A DNA stretch of 64,000 nucleotides from Balaenoptera acutorostrata (Eukaryota > Chordata > Mammalia > Artiodactyla > Balaenopteridae): contig NC_080067.1 of assembly GCF_949987535.1 (NCBI RefSeq), forward strand, positions 45,568,910 through 45,632,909, written 5' to 3'. Positions 12,275 through 22,640 of this stretch are shown here, one piece after another. Positions within the stretch are counted from its first letter, which is position 1. Each line of letters begins with the position of its first letter. A program made the position numbers and the translations under genes. Under the pieces are notes generated by a model. That model searched no databases, was not told where the DNA came from, and was given only the letters and a program-made list of their open reading frames with translations.

Positions 12275-12825
12275 TTTCCCCACTTCTTCTCACTCTTTAT
12301 GATTTAAATATTTCAGTCATGCCTTTTCTCAAATGTTGCCTTTACAGATTAAAATCCTATAAATAGCACTGACCCCTAAAGAAGATGATCTCATCCATAC
12401 CTTTAGACTATTATTCCAGTTTCCTATCCATGTCAAAATGAATACCCCAATCTCAGGGTGGCTACCTTCTTAAAGGATTTGTTTTAGGGGGAACTTAAGG
12501 CATCTAATTCATAACAATGTGAAATTCATTTTCTGAGGTGTCTATACTCTTCCTTTAGACAATGAAATCCCTCAACTTGCTGATTATTGCTGAACTTGTT
12601 GACAGTTGAGGAGGTTGACTGGAGCACCTATGAGCAGAGGGGAACAGCTGCTCTTGCCAGCTGCCTTTTCCTCTGCATAGACATAAATACTGCCCAAGGA
12701 GGCTCTGCAGGGCAGGAGACAGAGAACTCATTGAGGTTGCTGCAAGGAGACCCTGTCTGATATTTTTGCTTAGTCAGTACATCTGTATGCATCTGGACCA
12801 AGGGATGCTGAGCTCTTAGCTCAAT
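12275..12825. other. Unassigned sequence
   Basis: No gene or repeat was recognised in this stretch between the L1 and the MIR. Confidence 0.5.
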
Positions 12826-12995
12826 GACTAAGAGCAAGGATTCTGAAGCCCATCTACCTGGGTTCAAATCCTGGCTCTGCCACTCGGCTTTGACATTAGT
12901 TACTTAACCTTACCGTCTTCAGCTTCCTTACCTATAGATGGAGATACTATTTTTTTTATATATATATAGGGTTTTTGAGGATTAAATGTTACTAT
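12826..12995 (+). repeat. MIR SINE (sense)
   Basis: MIR landmarks appear in order: 'ctgggttcaaatcctggctc', 'tgccact', 'ttacttaacctt', and a diverged 3' part. An AT microsatellite (12952-12969) has grown inside it. Confidence 0.75.
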
Positions 12996-13830
12996 TAATA
13001 ATTCCAGCAACAAATATCAAGTTCCTATTCCATTCCAATTACCATGAACAAGATAGAAATGGCCCCTTCCTTCATGGAATTTAGAGTACTTTTTCATACT
13101 AGGAACCCTGACCCATTTAAGGGTTGTGAAGTCAATGGTGAAGTGTGACCACATTTTGTTTTCAGTGACTTAGGATAGAATTTTACAAAATAAGAGTTTT
13201 AGGAAACTTTTAAAATATTTTTATATGTATGTGTGGCCTGGGTCTTGATATAAAATGGATTTCTTGATTCTAGTAAAGAAGATAAGAAATTAAACAGCAA
13301 CCTGGATTCAGCATATGTGATAAGTTCAGTGAGTGTCATGGTGACACAGGAAAGTCACATGATCCCCTTTGAGTGGGTATGAAGAATCAGTGAAGCCTTC
13401 CAGGAGGAAGTGGCATTGAAGCTGAGACTTAAAGGATGAGTAGAAATTAACCAAAAGAAGTTGGGGGAATAAACAAATACTTTAAAAAAAAAAAAAAAAA
13501 AAGAAGTTGGGGGAGGTTGGGCAGGAAACAGTTCCTTTAAGGGCAGTGAGGAGTCCTGGTGTGGGAGGAGGCGTGGGGGGTGGCGGCTGGTTAATGAAGC
13601 AAGGAGAGACTTGCTCAGATTTGCATTTTAGAAAGGCACTCTGGCTGCTTGCTGAGAATGGGCAGAGAGAGTAGGGAGACTGTTTAGTAATTTCAGGACA
13701 CAGTGGTCTAGACTAGGGTGGGGACAGTGGGTATTGAGAGGGACAGGACCTGGAGATTGATGGGGAAAGGTGCTAGTCTGGGATGACACCCATCTGACTC
13801 ACATGTCTGACACCTAATTTACAGAAGTTG
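12996..13830 (-). repeat. L2 LINE relic (antisense), interrupted
   Basis: Antisense L2 landmarks include 'ccttcatggaatttagagta', 'gaagctgagacttaaaggatgag', 'ggcactctggctgc' and the 'tctagactagggtggggaca' stretch. It is diverged and carries a small poly(A) insert at 13469-13498. Confidence 0.6.
13453..13514 (+). mobile_element. Minimal poly(A) retroinsert with target duplication
   Basis: A 16-bp direct repeat (aaaagaagttggggga at 13453-13468 and 13499-13514) flanks an insert of about 15 unique bases plus an A-run. This is the structure of an extremely 5'-truncated L1-mediated insertion. The source RNA cannot be identified from so few bases. Confidence 0.75.
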
Positions 13831-15050
13831 CAGGGGACAAATCTAAGTCTGTAAGCCCCAAGCCCCTGACTTGAGGAACTGTTCCTGTAAACAGGAAGAC
13901 AGGGCCTTTCAATCACTTTGCAAATCATCTCTCCATCCCGCTGGACATATCTGTAGACTGTTGCTGGCCTAGCAGTTGGCAGGGCTTCCTGTTCCAAAGT
14001 GGGACGGTTCTTGGCAGGAGATGGAAAGCTGGAAACAGAATGCGAACTGGGCTAGCCAGGCACCTTGCATAAAGAGAAAAGAAAAGAAAGGAAACCTGGT
14101 ACTTTCCCATCTGATCCAGAATATCTGGTCAGAAAATAATTTAAAAGGACAGATAATTCAAAGATGTTTCTATTTGGCTTTGAAATGCCATGCATTTTTG
14201 GCAGTGGATTTACCTTGCCAAATGTTTTTCTAAGGCGTCATTTTGCATTCCCTGAACACAGACCATCTGGGCAGCAAAGGGCTGAACCAGAGCCCAGGAG
14301 GGAGTCTGGGTGGCTGGCTGAGGAGGTACTGATACTTGAAAATTGGACGGAGACCACAACCCTCCCTTATCACCCCAGTTGATCAATACTTGTCTGTCTA
14401 CCTCTGTCCTGCCACAGAGCAGGGAGCTTTTTCTGACCTAAGCCTTGCCAAGTCACGTGGTGACTTGAAAAGTAGCTATCTAGTTCCCAGGACGCACCCA
14501 ATGCTTTCTTCCCATATCTCTGAACACTCACAGGGCCACCTCTACTCCACAGGGGGGCAGCCAGCTGACCCAGGGCTCCACAGCAACCTCAAAATCAAAC
14601 CATATTTGGAGCACGGGGCAGGCTGTTTACAGATGTCACCATAAAAGATATTTTAAGTTATAATCAGTCCTGTTTTATAGAAGGGCTGTAAAGGGGCCAG
14701 ACCAGAAGGCCCCCTTTCCTGTTATTCATAAGATAGCTGCTTCCAGACAAGTTAAAAGATTAGTTTATCTTCCCTGGCTCAAGCCTACCTAAGAGAGGAA
14801 AGGGTCGCACTTCACAGAAATTACTTAAACAAAGGGTCTCTCCCATTTAGGACCTAGAAGAAACGTCAGGGTGGCAGCCACTCCCTACTAAAGAATTCCA
14901 AGCATTCCCCCATTCCTCCATCTGGAGGGTGCCAAGCCAGGGTAGTGGCCTGGTCCAGACTAGAATTCACTGGGAATAATCAGTAACAGGCCCAAATCTG
15001 GAAGTTCAAGGAAACTGGTTTTCCCCAATCTGTAGTAAAATTAAGCGGAT
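13830..15050. other. Unassigned sequence
   Basis: No named repeat or gene was recognised. Short open frames on both strands here show no recognisable protein features. Confidence 0.5.
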
Positions 15051-15054
15051 TTTT

Positions 15055-15250
15055 TTTTCTTCTTTTTCTTAAAAAAATTTTTTTTGGCTTTATTGAAATA
15101 TAATTGACATATAAAATTGTAAGATATTTAAAGTGTCCACTTTGGTGAAAAAAAATATATATACATACACACACACACATGTATATATGTTGTGGAAGGA
15201 TTCCCCCCATCTAGTTACATCCATCACCACACATATTTATCATTTTTTGC
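15055..15250 (-). repeat. L1 LINE 3' end (antisense), L1M type
   Basis: It shows 'ggctttattgaaatataatt' and 'gacatataaaattgtaagat', the standard antisense 3' end of older mammalian L1s. An AT/CA microsatellite (about 15150-15190) lies inside it. Confidence 0.7.
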
Positions 15251-15700
15251 CTGTGGGAGGACATTTAACTTCTAAGTGCTGTTTTTCATAACCAGAGAAG
15301 ATGGCATTTCCTACTTCCCCAGGGTTGGGTAACAGTTTCTTCACAGTAAAGTCTTAATCCTTAAAAGGTGCTCTGTGACCCATAGTCGTTTTCCAAGTGT
15401 TGGTTATCTTTCCCTTCATGGAACCTTGTTCCTAAAGCTGCCAAACTAAGGCCGTCGCTGTGTTTTGAAAAATCCAGCAGAGGTTTTTTTCGACTCGGTT
15501 TCCTGAAAAATTTAAGGAAGCCAAGCCAGCGTCTGTGCCAGGAGCTTGTGACCTGACACCCACCTCTTCCCCTCCTTTAATGTCCCCTTGATTGGAGGTG
15601 GCCAAAGGGGACTTTGGAGGCTCGCCCAAACCTTTAGCTCAGATTCCCCACCTCCATGCCAGACAGCAATCCCATCTCACACTCCTCCATTCCTCATACA
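15250..15700. other. Unassigned sequence before the CpG island
   Basis: Nothing specific was recognised; GC content rises toward the island. Confidence 0.5.
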
Positions 15701-16577
15701 CACACCTCTCATAGGTCATCCTCGGCGTGCAGCCGGGAGGGGAAAGAAAACGTGAGCTAACGCAACAGGTTCCACCCACAGCCTGAACTTAACAAGGGGA
15801 GACGGCCAGGCGACTGGAGCTGGGCGGTGGAGGGAGAGGAAGCGGCGAGGAGGAAGGTGGAAGGGAAATGATGGTGCATGACCACCGAGCACACGTCACT
15901 CGGACTCCCACATGGGCTTGTGTATGTGCGCATGTAGCGGGAGGGAGGTCCTGCAAGGGGTCACTTGGGGACTTCCGCGCGGGTTTGGGAGGCACCGGGC
16001 CTGCGCTTTGGGATGCGCGGGGGTTTAGGCGGGGTAATGAGCCCCGCAGAGAGGGCTTGAGGCTCTCCCAGGAAATATGAGTGTGTCTGGGGGTTAAAAT
16101 TCACCACCCTCCCCAGGGCGCCGCCCCTACTAAGTGGTCCTGTCTGCGCCCCTAAAGCCCCGAGTCCCCTTCCCTCGGGCCTTTTCCCGGCCCCTCCAAC
16201 GCGATCCCCGCCCGGCCTCCCGCCCCAGCCTGCTTCCGAGAAAGCCGGGAGAGCGGACTGCGCCGCGCCCGGCAGCCTCTGGGCATGCTCGGTGGCGGGA
16301 CCGGCTCCGTGCCGGCAGGGCGCGTCCTCCCTCCCCCAGGGCGGCGGCGGCGCCTGCAGCTACGGCCGCCGCGCCCCGGCCCCGCACACCTTTGGGGGCC
16401 GCGGGGGCCACCCTACCCGGCGGGAGCCGAGAGCGGCCCCCACCCCGAGCCTTCCGGCGAGCCGAGGAGGGGCCGGCCGGGGAGGCGCGGAGGTGGGAGT
16501 GAGACCTCCAAGCTGCCTGCGGTTCCTTAGAAAGTAAAGCGCGGCTCGCCAGCGGAGCCGGGCTCCCGGCCGCCGGC

Positions 16578-16593
16578 GGGGGCGGGGCGGGGC
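16578..16593 (+). promoter_or_regulatory. GC-box (Sp/KLF-type) cluster
   Basis: Two overlapping GGGGCGGGGC-type motifs lie about 480 bp upstream of the SCHIP1 exon inside the CpG island. They fit Sp1/KLF binding and support a TATA-poor promoter. A weak TTATAAT at 16678-16684 follows about 90 bp downstream, but nothing in the sequence shows that it is used. Confidence 0.5.
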
Positions 16594-17032
16594 CGGGTAG
16601 GGGGTGGTCTCGGCGCCCTGCGCGAGGTGCGAATTTAGTAGCCGCCCACCCTCTTCTCGGTCCCCGCCCCCAGGGAGTTATAATTCTCTGGGAAAGTGTC
16701 TGGTTCTCGGAGAATCCCTGGGGCGGGGTGCGGGGGCGCGCCCGGCGCAAAATGGTTAAAACAAAGTCCATGTGCGCCCCGGGGTGCCTCTTATGGAAAG
16801 TCTACGTGCCGGTGGCTGGGCACCCCCTTTGCTGATTTAAGGGTTAGTTACCCGGAGGAAGTCTGCCTGTCGCAGGGGAGGGGATGGGATGAGGAAAGCC
16901 TCAGGCTGGTGCCGGCTCCCCCCCCGCAGGCCTCTTTGGGGGTCGCACCTCCAGCCAGGCGGGCGCGGGGCCCTGGGCCGGGGCGTTCGCGGCGGGCGGC
17001 GGGCGGCGGCCGGAGCAGGCTCGGCCCGGCGG

Positions 17033-17059
17033 CTCACTCTTTCTGCCTCCTCCCCCCAG
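17033..17059 (+). promoter_or_regulatory. 3' splice site (acceptor) of the SCHIP1 exon
   Basis: A C/T-rich tract runs straight into CCCCCCAG, with the AG at 17058-17059. The next base opens the Asp-Tyr-Arg frame in phase 0. It is a strong acceptor, so the exon can be joined to upstream exons, as in the IQCJ-SCHIP1 readthrough transcript. The coding frame nevertheless stays open upstream of the acceptor to 16889. Confidence 0.85.
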
Positions 17060-17746
17060 GATTACCGAGAGGATGGGATGGATCTAGGCAGTGACGCCGG
17101 CAGCAGCAGCAGCAGTAGCCGCGCCAGTTCGCAGTCCAACTCCACCAAAGTGACCCCTTGCTCCGAGTGCAAATCCTCGTCGTCGCCGGGGGGCAGCCTG
17201 GACTTGGTGTCTGCCCTGGAGGACTATGAGGAGCCCTTCCCGGTCTACCAGAAGAAGGTGACTGATGAGTGGGCGCCGGAGGAGGACGGGGAGAAGGAAG
17301 AGGAGGAGGAGCGCGGCGAGCGAGGGTACCGGCATGACCGCTGTCCTGCCCAGGAGCCGGGGGACGTGAGCGCCAGGACCCGCAGCGGCGGCGGCAGGGG
17401 CGCCACCACCGCCATGCCGCCCCCCGTGCCCAACGGCAACCTCCACGCGCACGACCCCCAGGACCTCAGGCACAATGGCAACGTGGTGGTGGCCAGCCGG
17501 CTCAGCGGCTCCCGGGGCCCCCGCCGGGCGGTCCAGAAGCCTCAGCCGGCGGGGGGCCGGCGCGGTGGCCGGGGCCCGGCGGCCGGGGGCCTCTGTCTTC
17601 AGCCCACGGACAGCGGGACGTGCGTCCCGGAGGAGCCCCCGGTGCCCCCTATGGACTGGGAGGCTCTGGAGAAGCATCTGGCTGGGCTGCAGTTCCGGGA
17701 GCAGGAGGTGCGGAACCAGGGCCAGGCGAGGACCAACTCCACCTCG
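17060..17746 (+). CDS. SCHIP1: SCHIP1 / IQCJ-SCHIP1 coding exon (partial gene)
   Basis: The exon encodes the N-terminal half of schwannomin-interacting protein 1, a cytoplasmic adaptor that binds merlin (NF2); its IQCJ-SCHIP1 form is known at axon initial segments and nodes of Ranvier. The frame opens with Asp-Tyr-Arg-Glu-Asp-Gly directly after a splice acceptor, followed by Met at 17078. It then shows a six-serine run (17102-17119), the [14 protein letters not shown] segment, a Glu-rich acidic stretch (about 17278-17325), a Gly/Arg/Pro-rich disordered part, and a predicted helical end starting [15 protein letters not shown] at 17651. I recognise these as SCHIP1-specific. Both exon ends are phase 0. 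The C-terminal coiled-coil half lies in later exons that are not in this window. Translation starts at 17078 for a transcript beginning here, or further upstream if spliced from IQCJ or another 5' exon. Base composition is very GC-rich, unlike the flanks. Confidence 0.93.
17102..17119 (+). repeat. AGC/AGT triplet run coding poly-serine
   Basis: Six consecutive Ser codons (AGC x4, AGT, AGC) lie near the SCHIP1 N-terminus. Such runs vary in length by slippage. The AGT interruption would tend to stabilise it. Confidence 0.85.
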
Positions 17747-17752
17747 GTAAGT
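17744..17752 (+). promoter_or_regulatory. 5' splice site (donor) of the SCHIP1 exon
   Basis: The sequence TCG followed by GTAAGT fits the donor consensus very well, with GT at 17747-17748. It cuts directly after a Ser codon (phase 0). That agrees with the family, in which the next exon continues with an Ala-Gln-Lys-Asn-Glu stretch that is not found in this window. Confidence 0.9.
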
Positions 17753-17989
17753 TGCCCGGGGTGCGTGCCCACGCGCGCACACACGTACACACCCCGCGCA
17801 CAGCCCGCACGCGCCCTACCCGCGCTCCCGCCCGGCGGCGGCCCCATTCATCCTGCCCCGAGGGTGGGTGCCGGGCAGGAGAGCCTGACTTATGCTCTCC
17901 TGGGGTACCGTTGCTCAGTCTCTGAGCTGTCTGGGTTTGCAGGATGGGCGGGGAGGAGGGGGGGGCGGCCAGAGGGCAGCGGAAAGTCG

Positions 17990-19760
17990 GGTTAGTGGAA
18001 CCAGCGACTCATTTTAATGGAATTACTTATGGAGACGAGGTTGTGAGTCACTTGCCTGAAAATAAATCCGGGGAGATTTTGGCACCGAAGTCGGTGGCCT
18101 GTGTGTGGGTGATATCTTAGGTCGTAATAGTTGTGGCTTTGTCAGTCGTGGTGGGTGTCCCTTCGTTGCCACTAATGTCTCATCCATATACAGGCTGTCC
18201 CTGCGCACAAGCACGCATTCGCCTGCCCACACCTCCGGTGAGGCAGCAGGGATTGTTCCCCCTTGGCGTTTGAGCGGATGCTCCTGAATTGTAATGGGTT
18301 GACCGCCCTCCTCTGAGATTTTTTCCTTTCTGAAACCCGATCTATTGTTGACCTGAGGGAACGGGTGAATTGACCTGCTAGGATGAGGGAGTGGTTCTTT
18401 CCTCTGTGGGCTGACTCACCCCCTCTCCGCTGAATCCCTCCTAGTTTTGATAAGCAGTTCCTTACCGGAGGCTTGTGCCTCAGTTCAGGAAACCCAGAGA
18501 GGGAACGGTGCTGGAGTGGAAAAGAGAGAGGGAGGGAAGGAGGGATACATCTATAATAAGAAGCTCTGGCAGGTTCACACTTGTCTCAACATCTTTTTTG
18601 CCCCTGAGAGGAGAGCAGATAAATGACTTAAAAGAAAAGCGACATGAATGTAGCTCCCCTATTTATCACTGTTTTGAGATAAAGCAACAGTTGTAATTTG
18701 AAATCATTAATGAACAGATCCTAAATGGGGCTGAAGGGCATACAGTTTAAATGAGCTGCTTTCTGTGTGTGGCAGTGTGGGAGAATGCCTGCTTGCAGGT
18801 GTAATTTTTCGGCTCCAGGGCCCTGGGGCTACTGGAAATTGGGTGCATGCACTTCTGACTTCAGGGGTAAGGACAGTTGATTGGCACGGTTTCTATCAGA
18901 GGGAGCCCTTGGCTGACAGAGCGCACTGGTTAGTGTCCCTTGAGAAACTACCTATTAAACTAACACACTCATTTTAATACCAGCTGTTTTACCGAGGCCA
19001 CTCGCAGACACGGAATCTTTCCATTACAGGTAGTACTCTGTCTTGTACCTTGCAATTCAAAACATACTTTTCCCACCTAGTGCTGAGAAAAATACCTGAT
19101 TAAGCTCCCTGGACTTAAACAATGACTTGAAGATACATAAGATTCCTTTACTATGGCCTGACATTTTTACATTCCAGGAAAATGTAATAATTGGGTATAC
19201 ATGCAAAGTTAGGGTTTGATGATGACAATGAGTTCCGTTATTCAAAAAGTTCTTGAGCGCCCATGTGCTCTGTGCTAAATTCAAGGTGTGATTCTCAGCA
19301 CTGCAGTTACACATCTGACCACGTGGGCCTGGAGTTACCGTGAGCGAGGTAGGGATGCAGGCTGACTCCCCGCCCCCCGCCCCAGGAACTTACAATTTAA
19401 TGGCTAACCTAACAGACCAGCCTACCCCAACACACACACACACCTTCTTCCTTATTGAAGAATAAGGACTGAATCTTTCCTTCTTGGGCCATCTTTGAAA
19501 CCTGAGGGTGTCTTGTCTCCTCACCTAGTGAACAGTTTGCATTGTGGGTTCCTCCCCTCTCCTTCCCTCGCCCTCCTGAAAATGTACCCCCTGGGCATTT
19601 CCTCCACAAGTCACACCGAAATTTGGGTTCCATTGCTTCAAAGTAAGTATATGTACAGAAAAAACGGGAGAAGGAAGTGGCCTGTGAGGTTGTTTAATAT
19701 TGAAATTTTCCATATTTTGGTTTGTATTGGAACAAAATTACTAGCTGCTGTTAGTTTAGA
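17990..19760. other. Unassigned SCHIP1 intron sequence next to the island
   Basis: No repeat family was recognised over about 1.8 kb. Repeat-free intron close to a promoter is a reasonable place for regulatory elements, but no specific site can be supported. Confidence 0.45.
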
Positions 19761-19762
19761 AT

Positions 19763-19967
19763 AGTGTTTTTCAAACTGCAAGTTCCCCATGATATCACCT
19801 TATCACTTTTTAAAAAATAAGATAGAATGTACTGCAGTGTGTTGCAGGTAGTCACAGTAAGATTGTTTTTTTTAGAAAGTTTTGTTTCAGTTTTATGTAG
19901 ACGCTGGGTTACAGTGTAAGATTTCTTTCCCACTGTGGGTCGCTGTCATAAAAGTTTGGAAAACACT
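19763..19967. mobile_element. hAT-type nonautonomous DNA transposon
   Basis: Terminal inverted repeats agtgtttttcaaac (19763-19776) and gtttggaaaacact (19954-19967) match with one mismatch. The interior, including 'cactgtgggtcgctgtcat', resembles Charlie-derived MER elements. It is about 205 bp, with no coding capacity. Confidence 0.75.
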
Positions 19968-20214
19968 GGTTAAAATCCTGTTTACTCCTGCCTGGAATAA
20001 GTGCAAGAATTTATAACCCTTAGGACAGAAGTTTGAGAGTAACAAAGGAGTTGGTGTAAAAGAAGAACTCTGAAAGGAGTTGCTCGAATCGAGTGATATT
20101 TTTGCTCCTCCTTAAAAAGTTGTGTGTAAATACATTTAGGTGAAATTGATACATAGTACTGGGAGGAGGGGTATAAAATGAAAAAGGCAGGTACAGCTCC
20201 TTCACCTGTGAAGA

Positions 20215-20575
20215 GACCCAAATAAGCTATTCCCACCACATGACTTTTGCCCGTGCTGTTACCTCTGCTTGGAATCCAGTGGCTGGTTCCTCCTGCTTCC
20301 TCCTCATCATCCCAGACTGTGCTCAACTCACCTCCTGAGAGAGGCTGTCCCCGGCCCCCCTCCCTGATACAGAGTAAGGCACTCCACCACCTACCAAGGC
20401 ACTCCTCGTGTATTAGTGCTTATCACTGCCTGACATTATCATGTTCAGTTCTTCATTTTTGGTTCTCTAGAATCAAATTGGAGTGCAGGGGTCTTGCCTG
20501 CGTCGTTTCATTGTTGTAACCTAGTGCCTGCGACAGTGTCTGAGAAGTAGTAGGTTCTCAAATACTGAATAAATG
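20215..20575 (+). repeat. L2 LINE 3' end (sense)
   Basis: Typical order of L2 3' text: 'cccgtgctgttacctctgct', 'gagaggctgtcccc', 'ttatcactgcctgacattatc', 'agtgcctgcgacagtgtctg' and a tail of 'actgaataaatgaa'. Confidence 0.75.
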
Positions 20576-20584
20576 AAGTGTTTA

Positions 20585-20710
20585 TAAGACTCACACGGCC
20601 CAGACCTAAGCCAGCCCCCTTATTGTACAGTTGAGAAAATTGAGGCCTAGAGAGGTTAAGAGATTTGCCGAAGATCCCAGTAAGAAAACTACGAAAGGGC
20701 TTTTGTTCTT
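20585..20710 (-). repeat. MIR SINE relic (antisense)
   Basis: Contains 'gagaaaattgaggcctagag' and 'aggttaagagatttgccgaa', the antisense MIR core. Confidence 0.65.
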
Positions 20711-22020
20711 CCTTCTGATGCCAGACTAGGTTTTTTTCCTTTTGATGCTCAAAATTAGTTGAAACAAGAGGAAAGGAAAGAGCTTCCACGTTCCTGAAAT
20801 AACTTAAAGGGTTTCCTAATGACAGGTCCTCTCTTGGATTTCCTTAGTGTTAAGGACAGAAGTAAACTAGGAAATAATCAAAATCCCATGACATTACGGG
20901 TCTCTTCTCACAGACGGGGTTTGGTGTGAATGGAAACACGTTGAGTTCTGCCCAGCAAAGCAGCAGCTGCCTTCTCATCCCTGTCCAACGCCCCTTTCTT
21001 CCTCTTGGCTACAGCGATACACTCCAAACCAAAGACTCAGATCGCAAAGATGTGCTGACGATCAGCTGTCTCCAATCCAGGGAAGATTTAGAGGCACATT
21101 TAAAAACACGCAGCGTTTGGGTAGGACGTTTGGGTAGGACTTCAAACCTAGGGCTGACCTTTACCTTGTGAAGCTGTGAGCAGCTCATTTCTCCCTTGGT
21201 GCCGGTGGAGGGGCATGAGCTTGGATGCTCCTGGGAACCACCTTTGGTGTCAGAGCAGGAGGTGCCTGGGGAGTCTTGAAGGAAGCTCTGGTCGCCTGAC
21301 TTCCTGCTGTCTTCTCAGGGCTGCTCCATCACAAACCTGCATCGCCTCAGGCGGCCCACCCCCTCCTCAACGTCCCAAACCCTCACCTTGACGCCAGAGC
21401 CTTGAGGGCAGCGAGGTCACTTTATCCCACTGCCTTATCCCCAGTAGCTCCCTTGTGCCTGACACACTCTTTGGGGGGGGGGCGGGGCAGAGGGGGAGGG
21501 GAGAGGTTTCACCCAACAACCAGAACTACTCCCGAAAGTGCCCTTTCCAGTTGGCCAGACCCCTCCCCGCCTCCATCCCGTGTCCCTGTGTTTCTCATGG
21601 TCCTGCCCTGGGCCTGCAGGTGTGTGAACGCCACTGGTAAACTCAAGGGCCACACACAACCCAGGAGTGAAATTTAGAACCAGGGTGCCAAGTTACGTGA
21701 GTCCTGCCCCCATATGTTCGCGTTCATCCTAAATTCTCTTCTCCCTGCCTGCTCTATGGGAACTGGCGCAGACAATCCTGAGGGGCCGTCCTGAGGGAAA
21801 CCTGGAGCTTCTCTTCCGTTTCCCTCTTCTGAGCGAAGCCCCAAGCCTCTGTCTTTCTCCTGCTTCTCCAGGACCTTAGTGTGTCACAGTACCATTCTTC
21901 TGCCTCCCCATCACCAAGTGGAGGGGGGGGGTGCCCACTGCCTCAACCTACTCCTCTTCCTAAGTGGAGTATAACTTCACCCTTTTTTCTCCCTCCTACT
22001 TCTCCCTCCTTTTGATTCTT
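20711..22020. other. Unassigned intron sequence
   Basis: No family was recognised. The stretch is GC-moderate, with G-runs at about 21470-21505 and 21922-21930. Confidence 0.45.
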
Positions 22021-22023
22021 TAT

Positions 22024-22640
22024 TTTTTAAAAAATAGCTCCATTGAGGTAGAATTGACATACAATTAACTGCACATTTAAAGCCAAGGTGATGCGTCTAT
22101 CTCTCACCCGCAACAGTATCCTCTTGCTGCTTTGCAGTCCTTCCCATTCTGTTCCTTGGCAACCACTGATCTTATTTCTATCACTATAAGTTAGCTTGCA
22201 TTTTCTAAAACTAATGTAAAAGGAATCATATAATATGTACTCAATTTTGTCTGGCATCTTTCAGTCAGCATATAATTATTTTGTGATTCATCTGTGTTAT
22301 CGTGTATGTCAATAGCTCATTCCTTTTTATGGCTGAGTAGAGTTCCATTTTATGGATATACCCTACTCCCTGGTTGATGGACCTTTGGGTGGTTTCTAGT
22401 TTTTGTCTATTACAAATAAAAGTGCTGTGAACATTCACGTACAAGTCTTTGTATGGACATATCCTTTCATTTCTCTTGGGAAAATACCAAAGAGTGGAAT
22501 GGCTGGATCCTATGGGAGCTGTGTGTTTAACTGTTCGAGAAGTTGCCTGTTTTCCAAAGAATTTACACCATTTGATGTTGGTTTCCTCTCCCACCTGTTG
22601 GTGTATTCCATCTGTGTCCTTGGGGATTTGCAGGACATCT
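22024..22640 (-). repeat. Older L1 LINE 3' portion (antisense)
   Basis: The 3' end text 'agctccattgaggtagaatt' is followed by ORF2 C-terminal coding on the minus strand, including a recognisable HKMELYSAIKRNE-type ending near 22330. It is interrupted and inactive. Confidence 0.8.

Larger units (their letters stand above)
1..17059 (+). other. Upstream flank; probable IQCJ-SCHIP1 readthrough intron
   Basis: In mammals IQCJ lies just upstream of SCHIP1 on the same strand, and readthrough transcripts splice from IQCJ into the exon at 17060. This stretch is therefore probably intron of the readthrough transcript and may contain the 3' end of IQCJ itself. No IQ-motif exon was recognised in it. This is inferred from known gene order, not seen directly. 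Confidence 0.5.
15700..17990. promoter_or_regulatory. CpG island / likely SCHIP1 promoter region
   Basis: CpG dinucleotides and GC content rise sharply here against AT-rich flanks, most densely at about 16100-17860. The island covers the SCHIP1 exon and about 1.3 kb upstream. It is a typical setting for a housekeeping or neuronal gene promoter and suggests that SCHIP1 transcripts start near here, independently of IQCJ. Long open frames on both strands in this stretch are explained by the scarcity of AT-rich stop codons. Confidence 0.85.

Noticed and set aside
16678..16684. TATA box for SCHIP1
   Set aside because: A weak TTATAAT in a CpG island; without start-site data it cannot be told from chance.
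16130..16771. 213-codon minus-strand frame and several plus-strand frames in the CpG island
   Set aside because: Stops are rare in very GC-rich DNA; compositions are Pro/Arg/Ala-rich without domains, and overlapping frames on both strands are all open.
17084..17782. 232-codon open frame on the minus strand opposite the SCHIP1 exon
   Set aside because: The exon is GC-rich and the antisense frame is a shadow of real coding sequence; the protein is low-complexity Arg/Ala/Gly and resembles nothing.
22265..22594. 109-codon minus-strand frame
   Set aside because: It is the C-terminal part of an older L1 ORF2.
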